Position numbers and translations under genes: made by a program. The notes below the pieces were generated by a model. It saw only the letters and a program-made list of their open reading frames with translations, was not told the origin of the DNA and did not search any database. DNA of 64,000 nucleotides, from assembly GCF_013912375.1 (NCBI RefSeq), contig NZ_JACETV010000013.1, positions 40,966 through 104,965 on the forward strand. The letters are read 5' to 3'. The stretch is from Emticicia sp. BO119 (GTDB lineage Bacteria; Bacteroidota; Bacteroidia; Cytophagales; Spirosomataceae). Of the stretch, positions 34,216 to 41,340 are shown piece after piece (positions within the stretch are counted from its first letter, which is position 1; each line of letters opens with the position of its first letter).

Positions 34216-34761
34216 ATGAAAATCTACATTTTTGTTTTATTTTTGTTTATTCTTGCTTGTAGTAACCCAAAAGAAACCCAGAAAGTGGAAGTAAGTGTCC
34301 CATCCCCACCAGCTGCACCAGCCTCAAGCAATGTGCAAAACTTAGCTCGTGCCATCATGGGTACTGGCGAAGGTCTTTTAAGAGGTGTTAAATTTGGCGA
34401 TTCAATTGAAGAGGTAAAAAAGAAAGAGACAATCGAACTTTTTGAAGAAGAAGATTCGCATATTGGCTATTCTTTTGATACCGACAATCTCGAAACCGTT
34501 GATATTCTTTATGAAAGAAATAGTCAGAACCGTGTTTCAGGAATTGAATTAGACATTTATATGAACACCGACCAAGCAAATGAAGGTTTGAAACAAGAAC
34601 TGAGTAATTTGTTTTCAGTACGCTACGGTAAGCCTGTATCTGAGAATCCGATACTTGTATGGAAAATTAAACCCGCAGGACAAGTCAGCATTAAAGTTGT
34701 GAAGAATAAATTGGATAGAGGTCTTGAGGTAAGATTTATGCAACAGCCAAAGTCAATTTAA
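34216..34761 (+). CDS. Lipoprotein of unknown function, 181 aa
   Basis: MKIYIFVLFLFILACSNPKETQ is a lipoprotein signal with lipobox ILAC (Cys15). A proline/serine-rich linker (SVPSPPAAPASS) follows, then a compact domain of about 130 residues (GLLRGVKFGDSIEEVKKKETIELFEEED). The GDSIEEVKK segment followed by an acidic stretch recalls small Bacteroidota lipoproteins of unknown fold that recognise a ligand. A terminator lies 8 bases after the stop. Function unknown. Confidence 0.7.
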   Translation: MKIYIFVLFLFILACSNPKETQKVEVSVPSPPAAPASSNVQNLARAIMGTGEGLLRGVKFGDSIEEVKKKETIELFEEEDSHIGYSFDTDNLETVDILYERNSQNRVSGIELDIYMNTDQANEGLKQELSNLFSVRYGKPVSENPILVWKIKPAGQVSIKVVKNKLDRGLEVRFMQQPKSI

Positions 34762-34768
34762 CAACCGG

Positions 34769-34804
34769 AACCCTCTGAGAGAAATAAGCTTAGAGGGTTT
34801 TTTG
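34769..34804 (+). terminator. Rho-independent terminator
   Basis: AACCCTCTGAG (34769-34779) pairs with CTTAGAGGGTT (34789-34799), one mismatch, followed by a T run. Confidence 0.75.
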
Positions 34805-34861
34805 TAGACTAATTTTGATAGTTTTAAGGGATTCTAACAAAATACATTTCTATATATGGGC

Positions 34862-35521
34862 ATGAAAACAAAACTATTTCCATTTGTCTTGATTAGCAGT
34901 CTACTAATAATAGCTTGCGAAGGCCCACAGGGGCCTGATGGAGCAGCTGGACCTCAAGGAGCCAACGGTGCAACCGGCGCAACAGGAAGCACCGGTGCAA
35001 CCGGATCAGCCGGTGCTACAGGAGCGACAGGTACCACAGGAGCTAAAGGTGATAAAGGAGACTCTGGCGCTCAGGGAACCAACGGCACTAATGGAGAAAA
35101 AGGAGATAAAGGCGATCCAGGAACTGCCAATGTGATTTACTCGGGTTGGTTTACACCCAATGCTGGCGACTGGCAGAAAGTATCAGAAATTAACTATACT
35201 TATACCATTCCTGAAGGAAAAATTACACAGGATATTGTAGATAGAGGTGTAGTATTAGCTTACAGCCGCCAGAATGCCAACAGTGTGAGTTTTTTGTTAC
35301 CGTTTACCTTAACTACTGCTTCGAGCATCAGTAATTATAATGTTGGTATGAGTATGGATAAGGTGGTTATCAATTTCTTAGAATTATTAGAGCCATCGGG
35401 CAAACCAGCCAATAATTTGCAGTTCCGTTACGTTATTATACCCGGAGGCGTACAAACAAGAGCCAATTTAGATTACACTGATTTTGATGCTGTTGCGCGT
35501 GCCTTCGGAATCCCAGAATAG
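34862..35521 (+). CDS. Collagen-like triple-helix-repeat lipoprotein
   Basis: From ATG 34862, the signal [19 protein letters not shown] has lipobox LIIAC (Cys19). The mature protein starts [20 protein letters not shown] and continues through about 23 consecutive Gly-X-Y triplets (rich in T, A and K/D), to GDPGTA at about residue 90. A C-terminal globular region of about 130 residues follows. Gly-X-Y of this length can form a collagen-like trimeric stalk at the cell surface. An ATG two codons upstream is also possible. The C-terminal domain is probably the head; no adhesin family is recognised. Confidence 0.85.
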   Translation: MKTKLFPFVLISSLLIIACEGPQGPDGAAGPQGANGATGATGSTGATGSAGATGATGTTGAKGDKGDSGAQGTNGTNGEKGDKGDPGTANVIYSGWFTPNAGDWQKVSEINYTYTIPEGKITQDIVDRGVVLAYSRQNANSVSFLLPFTLTTASSISNYNVGMSMDKVVINFLELLEPSGKPANNLQFRYVIIPGGVQTRANLDYTDFDAVARAFGIPE

Positions 35522-35551
35522 TTTGGAAAATTTGTCAGGAAATGGGATTGT

Positions 35552-35578
35552 AAAGACACTCTTCGGGGTGTCTTTGCT
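35552..35578 (+). terminator. Rho-independent terminator with a UUCG tetraloop
   Basis: AAAGACACTC pairs with GGGTGTCTTT around a TTCG loop (35552-35575); a short T-rich run follows. Confidence 0.75.
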
Positions 35579-35691
35579 TTTAATATGCTTTGCATATATT
35601 GATTTTGACTTAAAAATCTTGCCCTCAAGTCGATAAATGCCTAAATTAGTATTTTAATTTTATACGCAATTCCACAAAACGACCTACTAAA

Positions 35692-36420
35692 ATGTGTTAT
35701 CATCTGTCACTAAAAGCCGATTCTGAAAGGCTGAAAGAACGCTACAGAGCCAACCAGTTGAAAAAGCTGGAGAAGTTAGAACCCGTGTACCATACTATTG
35801 CTTTTAGTTATATGCCTTGGCCTGTAATTACCTCGGCTGAGCCTGATACTATTCAACTGATGGAATGGGGGTTGATACCTTCCTGGACAAAAAACCATGA
35901 GGATGCTATAAAATTGAGAAAAAATACCCCCAATGCACGTATAGAAACCGTTTTTGAAAAAGCGTCTTTCAGACAAGCTGCCCATAAAAAACATTGCCTG
36001 GTGCCTGCCACTGGCTTTTTTGAATGGCAGACTATCAAAGGCAAAAAGTATCCTCATTATATTTATCTGAAAGACCAAGAGATTTTCAGCCTTGCCGGAA
36101 TCTGGGAGACATGGACAGATAAAGAGAGTGGAGAAACAAAAGAAACTTTTTCGATTCTTACTACAGAAGCTAACCCTTTAATGGCAACCATACACAATTC
36201 AAAAGAAAGAATGCCCGTTATATTAGCTAAGGAAACTGAACTGGATTGGCTTCATAAAGGGTTTGACGAAACTACCATTGACTCTTTTGCCACACCTTTC
36301 GATGAAAACGAAATGGCTGCTTATACCATAAGCCGCAAGATTTCGGAGAGAGATTCCAATACACCTGAGGTACTTAAACCCTATACCTATCCGGAGTTTA
36401 CACAGACCAGTCTTTTTTAA
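35692..36420 (+). CDS. SOS-response-associated peptidase (SRAP, HMCES/YedK family)
   Basis: The 242-residue protein begins MCYHLSLKADSE; Cys2, which is the catalytic residue exposed after Met removal, is in place. Later motifs are NARIETVFEKASFRQAAHKKHCLVPATGFFEW and the conserved His in MATIHNSKERMPVIL. HMCES/YedK proteins cross-link to abasic sites in single-stranded DNA, protecting them. The start at 35692 is fixed by Cys2. The following gene begins four bases after its stop, so the pair may be co-transcribed. Confidence 0.92.
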   Translation: MCYHLSLKADSERLKERYRANQLKKLEKLEPVYHTIAFSYMPWPVITSAEPDTIQLMEWGLIPSWTKNHEDAIKLRKNTPNARIETVFEKASFRQAAHKKHCLVPATGFFEWQTIKGKKYPHYIYLKDQEIFSLAGIWETWTDKESGETKETFSILTTEANPLMATIHNSKERMPVILAKETELDWLHKGFDETTIDSFATPFDENEMAAYTISRKISERDSNTPEVLKPYTYPEFTQTSLF

Positions 36421-36433
36421 TTGTATGATTATT

Positions 36434-37342
36434 ATGAAAGTTAGAAATTTATCTCTTTATAAGAGCGGTATAGCTATTGTCTTTTTTGCCATGTCTTTAG
36501 TGTCGGTTACCAGTTTTGCTCAGAAATGTAACCATGCCAGTGAAGTACAGACGCTTTTTGCACAACTGAAGAGTAATGGCTTTAATGAGCTGGAACCTGT
36601 TGACTATCATTACTTTTTCATAGATAGCGACCCCAAAGATATAGTGCATCTGAAAGAGGTATTGATAAAACAGGATTATCAGTATGTAGGTATTGCCAAA
36701 GTTCGTGGGAAATACCAGTTGGAGGTCAGTAAAAAAGAGGCTCACACGGCTGGGTCTGCCATCGAGCGGGGAAAAGAACTCAAAGCCATTGCTATTCACA
36801 ATAATGTCGAAATATTTGATGGCTTTGAATTGAAACTGGAAGATAATAGTAACGACACAGTAGAGAGCGATTTAAAAGAGGAAGTCAATAAAATTCCATC
36901 ACCGCAGCTTTTTAAAAAAGCGTTGGATTTTTATAACAGAAACGAAACCGAAAAAGCATTGGTCGCATTCGACCGCTGCATCAATTTAGGGATTAATCCT
37001 GAAACAAGTTATTATAAGAGGGGGAATTGTAAAACAGCATTAGGTAATGTAAATGGGGCCATCGCAGATCTCGAATCAGTAGTGCGTTTGAATCCAAAAC
37101 ATTATGAAGCTAATTTCAATCTGGGTGGTTTATACCTTGACAAAGAAAATTATGACAGGGCAATTGGTTATTACCAGAGGGCTGTTACGACTAATCCGCA
37201 AAGTGATAATGGATTTTACCGATTAGCAGAAGCTTATCAGAGGAAGGGTGATAAAAAAACAGCACTTCAATACTGCGAAAAATCATTAGATGTAAATCCG
37301 GGTAATTCCTATGCCAAAGAATTATTAAAGAAACTGAATTGA
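36434..37342 (+). CDS. Exported fusion of an RraB-type domain and TPR repeats
   Basis: The ATG at 36434 (MKVRNLSLYKSG) leads a signal peptide that ends near SFAQKC; an ATG three codons upstream is also possible. Residues about 30-130 match the RraB (regulator of RNase E) fold: EVQTLFAQLKSNGFNELEPVDYHYFF, then DIVHLKEVLIKQ and AIERGKELKAIAIHNNVEIFDGFEL. From about 150 on, four TPRs are seen (ALDFYNRNETEKALVAFDRCI, YYKRGNCKTALGNVNGAI, ANFNLGGLYLDKENYDRAI, GFYRLAEAYQRKGDKKTAL). An exported RraB domain cannot meet RNase E, so the fold must serve another purpose. A terminator follows. Confidence 0.8.
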   Translation: MKVRNLSLYKSGIAIVFFAMSLVSVTSFAQKCNHASEVQTLFAQLKSNGFNELEPVDYHYFFIDSDPKDIVHLKEVLIKQDYQYVGIAKVRGKYQLEVSKKEAHTAGSAIERGKELKAIAIHNNVEIFDGFELKLEDNSNDTVESDLKEEVNKIPSPQLFKKALDFYNRNETEKALVAFDRCINLGINPETSYYKRGNCKTALGNVNGAIADLESVVRLNPKHYEANFNLGGLYLDKENYDRAIGYYQRAVTTNPQSDNGFYRLAEAYQRKGDKKTALQYCEKSLDVNPGNSYAKELLKKLN

Positions 37343-37363
37343 TAATATAGCTACTTACAGATA

Positions 37364-37394
37364 AGAGGGAGTTGGTATCTGACCAACTCCCTCT
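37364..37394 (+). terminator. Hairpin terminator after the RraB-TPR gene
   Basis: AGAGGGAGTTGGT (37364-37376) pairs perfectly with ACCAACTCCCTCT (37382-37394), but without a clear T run. Confidence 0.55.
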
Positions 37395-37435
37395 GCCATT
37401 TTGTGACGTTTTAACATATCTTAAAAATAAATGAA

Positions 37436-37548
37436 TGACAATTTGTCATTTGTTTTCTTAGACAAATAAAAAATATATGCCATTTTGTCTTGATTTTTGT
37501 GGTGGTATACAAATTGATAATATAGATACGTCGCCACAAGGTTGTGGC
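37436..37548 (+). promoter_or_regulatory. Dyad-rich region upstream of hsp20
   Basis: The palindrome TGACAATTTGTCA lies at 37436-37448. AGACAAA (37460-37466) and TTTGTCT (37484-37490) form a second pair of the same half-sites. GCCACAAGGTTGTGGC is a 16-base palindrome at 37533-37548. The TTGTC half-sites suggest a heat-shock repressor operator, and the last palindrome could fold in the leader as a thermosensor. Confidence 0.4.
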
Positions 37549-37584
37549 AAATAAATGTTAAACAAGATAAAATTTATAAAAACC

Positions 37585-38016
37585 ATGGCAACATTAGTAA
37601 GAAGTTTCGGTCCAACATTTCCATCTGTATTACAAAACATTTTTAATGATTTTGAGCGCGTAGCGCCTACACATCAGCATTCATTCCCTGCAGTAAATGT
37701 ATTAGAGGCTGAGAATGAATACAAGATTGAGTTAGCAGCTCCAGGCTTGAAAAAAGAAGATTTTAAAATCAATGTTCACGAAAATGTTTTGACAATTTCG
37801 GCCGAACAAAAAACGGAAAGCGAAGAAAACAAAGACAACGGTAAGTACACCCGTAAAGAATTTAATTATTCTTCATTCAAACGTTCGTTTACTTTACCAA
37901 AAACAATTGATGGCGATAAAATCGTGGCTTCTTATAATGAAGGAGTTTTAGGCTTGTCATTGCCTAAAAAAGAAGAAGCAAAACCAAAAGAACCACGTTT
38001 AATTGAAATTGCATAA
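37585..38016 (+). CDS. Hsp20/alpha-crystallin small heat-shock protein
   Basis: The ATG at 37585 (MATLVRSFGPTFPSVLQN) gives 143 residues; an ATG ten codons upstream is an unlikely extension. The alpha-crystallin domain is complete: AVNVLEAENEYKIELAAPGLKKEDFKINV, then LTISAEQ, FKRSFTLPKTIDGDKIVASYNEGVLGLSLPK. A C-terminal EPRLIEIA carries an I-x-I motif for oligomerisation. It should hold unfolding proteins in solution under stress. It is monocistronic, behind a dyad-rich leader. Confidence 0.93.
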   Translation: MATLVRSFGPTFPSVLQNIFNDFERVAPTHQHSFPAVNVLEAENEYKIELAAPGLKKEDFKINVHENVLTISAEQKTESEENKDNGKYTRKEFNYSSFKRSFTLPKTIDGDKIVASYNEGVLGLSLPKKEEAKPKEPRLIEIA

Positions 38017-38035
38017 GCAGTTAAGATGTTTTATA

Positions 38036-38073
38036 AAAGGGCAGGATTCTAAAGCGTTTCTTGCCCTTTAATT
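38036..38073 (+). terminator. Terminator after hsp20
   Basis: AAAGGGCAGGA (38036-38046) pairs with TCTTGCCCTTT (38059-38069, one G-U), followed by AATTAT. The T tract is weak. Confidence 0.5.
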
Positions 38074-38287
38074 ATATCAGAAAAGCCCATCGTTAAAATT
38101 TGTTAAAAAACAATAGTACTTCGAATTATCATAAATAGTTTTGCGTTAGATTTGTATAAAACAACAAAACACTATTTTTTGTTACCCTATAAAAAAAGAG
38201 AGTCGGATTTGAAAATATTTTACTTATGATTGGAGTCCCGATCAGTGTAATCAGAATAATTCAGTTTTAAATCAGCAGTCAAGAACT

Positions 38288-39832
38288 ATGAACAACACAT
38301 TAAAAACAATCGGTATTGCTCTTGCCAGTAGTATCGTTACCATAGGTGGGTATCGTATGCTGGGTTTTGAAGGAAAAGATGTAATTTTTAACGAAGCCTC
38401 ATCACCAACCTCTATCAATCGTTTAGCCAACTACCCGGGAGGTGGCGCCGTTCCGGGCGATTTCACCTATGCAGCAGAATTATCAACTCCTTCAGTAGTA
38501 CACATCAAAGCAAAATCATCACGAATGGTGCGTCAACAACGCTCTATCTTCGATGATTTCTTCGGCGATGATTCTCCGTTTGGCATGCCACGCGGTGGCG
38601 GCGGAAGTCAGCAACAAGAATCTTCGGGTTCGGGTGTAATCATTTCAAACGATGGATACATTGCCACTAACAACCACGTAGTAGAAGGTGCTGATGAATT
38701 AGAAGTAGTAACTTCTGATCACCGTTCTTATAAAGCTAAAGTTTTAGGTACAGATCCATCGACTGATATTGCAGTTATTAAAATAGAAGGTTCAAACTTC
38801 CCTGCAATGGCATTTGCTAACTCTGATAACGTAAAAGTAGGCGAGTGGGTATTAGCGGTAGGTAACCCTTTCAACCTGGAGTCTACCGTAACTGCAGGTA
38901 TTGTGAGCGCAAAAGGTCGTAGTATCGGTATTTTAGCACAAAAGCAACAACAGATGTTCAGACGTAACGGCGATGACCGTCAACAAAGAACAAGCGATGC
39001 TATTGAGTCATTTATTCAGACGGATGCAGCTGTAAACCCTGGAAACAGCGGTGGAGCATTAGTAAATCTGAAAGGTGAGTTAATCGGTATTAATACAGCT
39101 ATTGCAAGCCCGAATGGTGCTTATGCTGGTTATGCCTTTGCAGTTCCGTCAAGCATTGTGAAGAAAGTAACCGCCGATATTGTGAAATACGGTAACGTAC
39201 AACGTGGATATTTAGGAATTAATCTGGTAGAGTTAGATAGCAAACGTGCAGAAGAAGTTGGTTCTAAGGTATCTGAAGGTATCTATGTAGCCGATGTAGT
39301 TGATAACGGTGCTGCTAAAGCTGCCGGTATCCAGAAAGGCGATGTAATTGTAAAAGTAGATGGTGTAGATACTAAAAGCGGTCCAAGATTACAGGAAATG
39401 ATTGGTCGTAAACGTCCGGGAGAATCAGCAACTGTTACTGTATCACGCGATGGTAAACTGAAAGACTTTGAAGTAACCTTACGCAACCGTGATGGAGGCA
39501 AAGACTTTCTGAAAAAAGAAGTAGTTGAAAGCAACAGTACTTTTGAAAAGTTAGGTGTTGATTTAGCCGAACTTTCATCAGCAGAAAAACAAAAATTCGG
39601 TGTGTCGGGTGGTGTGGTAGTAAAGAGAATTTATGATGGTGATATTGCAGACTATACTCAAATGCGTGAAGGATTTGTGGTATTGAAAGTAGGCGAAAAG
39701 AAAGTCAACAATGTAAACGACTTCAAAGCAGCGATTAAAGAAGCGAAACAAAATGGAGATGAAGGAGTCATGATTTGTGGTACTTATCAAAGTGCATCAC
39801 GTACGACTTGTTATGGTTTGAGTTTGGAATAG
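38288..39832 (+). CDS. HtrA/DegP-type serine protease with two PDZ domains
   Basis: The 514-residue periplasmic protease has an N-terminal hydrophobic segment (residues 6-22) that is a signal or anchor. The trypsin-like domain has catalytic His (NNHVVEGAD, about residue 131), Asp (DPSTDIAVIKIE, about 160) and Ser (NPGNSGGALV, about 254). PDZ1 follows (YLGINLVELDSKRAEE to VTLRNR, about 305-405). A second PDZ-like region runs from about 415 to 505, with GVVVKRIYDGDIADYTQ. It should degrade or chaperone misfolded envelope proteins. Two TAnnTTTG boxes lie upstream (38136-38143 and 38147-38154) but no clear -33 element. Confidence 0.93.
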   Translation: MNNTLKTIGIALASSIVTIGGYRMLGFEGKDVIFNEASSPTSINRLANYPGGGAVPGDFTYAAELSTPSVVHIKAKSSRMVRQQRSIFDDFFGDDSPFGMPRGGGGSQQQESSGSGVIISNDGYIATNNHVVEGADELEVVTSDHRSYKAKVLGTDPSTDIAVIKIEGSNFPAMAFANSDNVKVGEWVLAVGNPFNLESTVTAGIVSAKGRSIGILAQKQQQMFRRNGDDRQQRTSDAIESFIQTDAAVNPGNSGGALVNLKGELIGINTAIASPNGAYAGYAFAVPSSIVKKVTADIVKYGNVQRGYLGINLVELDSKRAEEVGSKVSEGIYVADVVDNGAAKAAGIQKGDVIVKVDGVDTKSGPRLQEMIGRKRPGESATVTVSRDGKLKDFEVTLRNRDGGKDFLKKEVVESNSTFEKLGVDLAELSSAEKQKFGVSGGVVVKRIYDGDIADYTQMREGFVVLKVGEKKVNNVNDFKAAIKEAKQNGDEGVMICGTYQSASRTTCYGLSLE

Positions 39833-39857
39833 TGGCGCAGAGAATAGCGTAAAACAA

Positions 39858-39889
39858 AAATCCCAGCCTGATGGTTGGGATTTTTTTGT
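39858..39889 (+). terminator. Terminator of the HtrA gene
   Basis: AAATCCCAGCC (39858-39868) pairs with GGTTGGGATTT (39873-39883, one G-U), followed by a T run. Confidence 0.8.
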
Positions 39890-39948
39890 GCCTGTATAGT
39901 AACATTCATACATTCTATTGTAAGTAAATAATAAAAACAATACCAGTA

Positions 39949-39979
39949 TTTGTATGCGTCAGGGTTTTCAGTATATTCG
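39949..39979 (+). promoter_or_regulatory. Promoter of the exported class V aminotransferase gene
   Basis: TTTG at 39949-39952 is followed after exactly 19 bases by TATATTCG (39972-39979), one mismatch to TAnnTTTG. Confidence 0.45.
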
Positions 39980-40006
39980 CACGCACTCAATACCTAAACA
40001 CCAGAC

Positions 40007-41296
40007 ATGGACTCACGTCGAAACTTCATCCAAAAACTATCCGCTATTACAGGAGTATCTCTTCTGCCATCGCTGAAAGTACTTTCTAAAGATAACCTGG
40101 TTAGAATCAGTCAGTTAAAGCCTGATAAAACAGCAGAAGAATTAGCTTCTGATGAAGATTACTGGTATCAGATTCAGCAAGCATATACTGTTTCCCCCCA
40201 AATTGTCAACTTGAATAATGGCGGTGTTAGTCCTGCCCCTTTAGTAGTGCAAAATGCGGTTGAGCGTTATGGCAAATTGGCAAATGAAGCTCCCAGTTAT
40301 TTTATGTGGCGCATCTTAGACCAAGGCAGAGAACCGCTGAGGGAAAACCTGGCAAAATATGCCGGAGTATCATCTGAAGAGGTTGCCATTAACCGTAATG
40401 CAACTGAGGCGTTAGATACGGTCATATTAGGTTTGCCATTGCAACGAGGAGACGAGATTGTCATGTCTCTTTATGATTACCCCAATATGTTGCATGCCTA
40501 CCGACAAAGAGAATTGAGAGAGGGACTTAAAATCAATTATGTTGATTTGGATTTGCCTGCTGAAGACAATGATTTGATTGTAAAAAAGTATGTGGCGCAA
40601 ATGACCCCTAAAACCAAAGTAGTACATATTACGCATGTCATAAACTGGAATGGCCAGATATTACCTGTCAAACGAATTGCAGACGAAGCACATAAAAGAG
40701 GAATTGAAGTAGTAATTGACGGCGCACACTCATTTGCCCATTTAGAATATAAAATCCCTGATTTAGGAGGTGATTATTACGGCACAAGTTTGCATAAATG
40801 GCTATCAGCCCCAATCGGCTCAGGTATGCTATGGATGAAGAAAGAGAAGATCAGCAAAGTATTCCCATTGCTACCAAATGATAAACCAAATTCAGATAAT
40901 ATCAGAAAATTTGAGAACCTTGGTACAAGATCTTTTATGATTGAACAGGCCATTGGTCAGGCACTTAATTTTCAGTTGGCTATTGGCAATGCCCGCAAGG
41001 AAGCACGCTTAAGATACCTGAAAAACTACTGGGCAAAAGAAGCACAAAGTAATATTCCTAAATTTAAACTAAATACATCACTCAAACAGGAGTTTTCGGG
41101 TGCCTTAGCACACTTTGGTATAGAGGGTTTAGAAGGAGGAAAAATTGAGGGGGAATTATTAGGTAAATTTAAAATTCATACCTCACCTGTGAAATGGGAG
41201 AAACTGGATGGCGTTCGCGTAACTCCGCACGTTTACACTACTTTGAATGATTTGGATAGATTGCTAGATGGTATTAAACATATAGCTAAGACATAA
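40007..41296 (+). CDS. Tat-exported class V aminotransferase (isopenicillin N epimerase-like)
   Basis: The N terminus MDSRRNFIQKLSAITGVSLLPS is a twin-arginine signal. The remaining 400 residues form a fold-type I PLP enzyme: NRNATEALDTVILGL, then EVVIDGAHSFAHLEYKIP with the PLP-binding Asp. GTSLHKWLSAPIGSGMLW contains the Schiff-base lysine (about residue 264). It resembles cysteine desulfurase/isopenicillin-N-epimerase-like enzymes. Tat export would carry the folded, PLP-loaded enzyme into the periplasm. The substrate is unknown. No co-transcribed partner is seen; a two-way terminator separates it from ileS. Confidence 0.88.
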   Translation: MDSRRNFIQKLSAITGVSLLPSLKVLSKDNLVRISQLKPDKTAEELASDEDYWYQIQQAYTVSPQIVNLNNGGVSPAPLVVQNAVERYGKLANEAPSYFMWRILDQGREPLRENLAKYAGVSSEEVAINRNATEALDTVILGLPLQRGDEIVMSLYDYPNMLHAYRQRELREGLKINYVDLDLPAEDNDLIVKKYVAQMTPKTKVVHITHVINWNGQILPVKRIADEAHKRGIEVVIDGAHSFAHLEYKIPDLGGDYYGTSLHKWLSAPIGSGMLWMKKEKISKVFPLLPNDKPNSDNIRKFENLGTRSFMIEQAIGQALNFQLAIGNARKEARLRYLKNYWAKEAQSNIPKFKLNTSLKQEFSGALAHFGIEGLEGGKIEGELLGKFKIHTSPVKWEKLDGVRVTPHVYTTLNDLDRLLDGIKHIAKT

Positions 41297-41323
41297 AAAA
41301 AGGTGGAGATTTCTCCACCTTTT
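41297..41323. terminator. Bidirectional terminator between convergent aminotransferase and ileS
   Basis: GGTGGAGA (41302-41309) and TCTCCACC (41312-41319) form a palindrome flanked by A's on the left and T's on the right, so it can stop transcription from both sides. Confidence 0.8.
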
Positions 41324-41340
41324 CTATATCTATGAGAATC

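Noticed and set aside
34938..35135. A second 65-codon frame inside the collagen-like gene
   Set aside because: It is an out-of-frame reading of the Gly-X-Y repeat, produced by the periodic nucleotide pattern, with no start signal.
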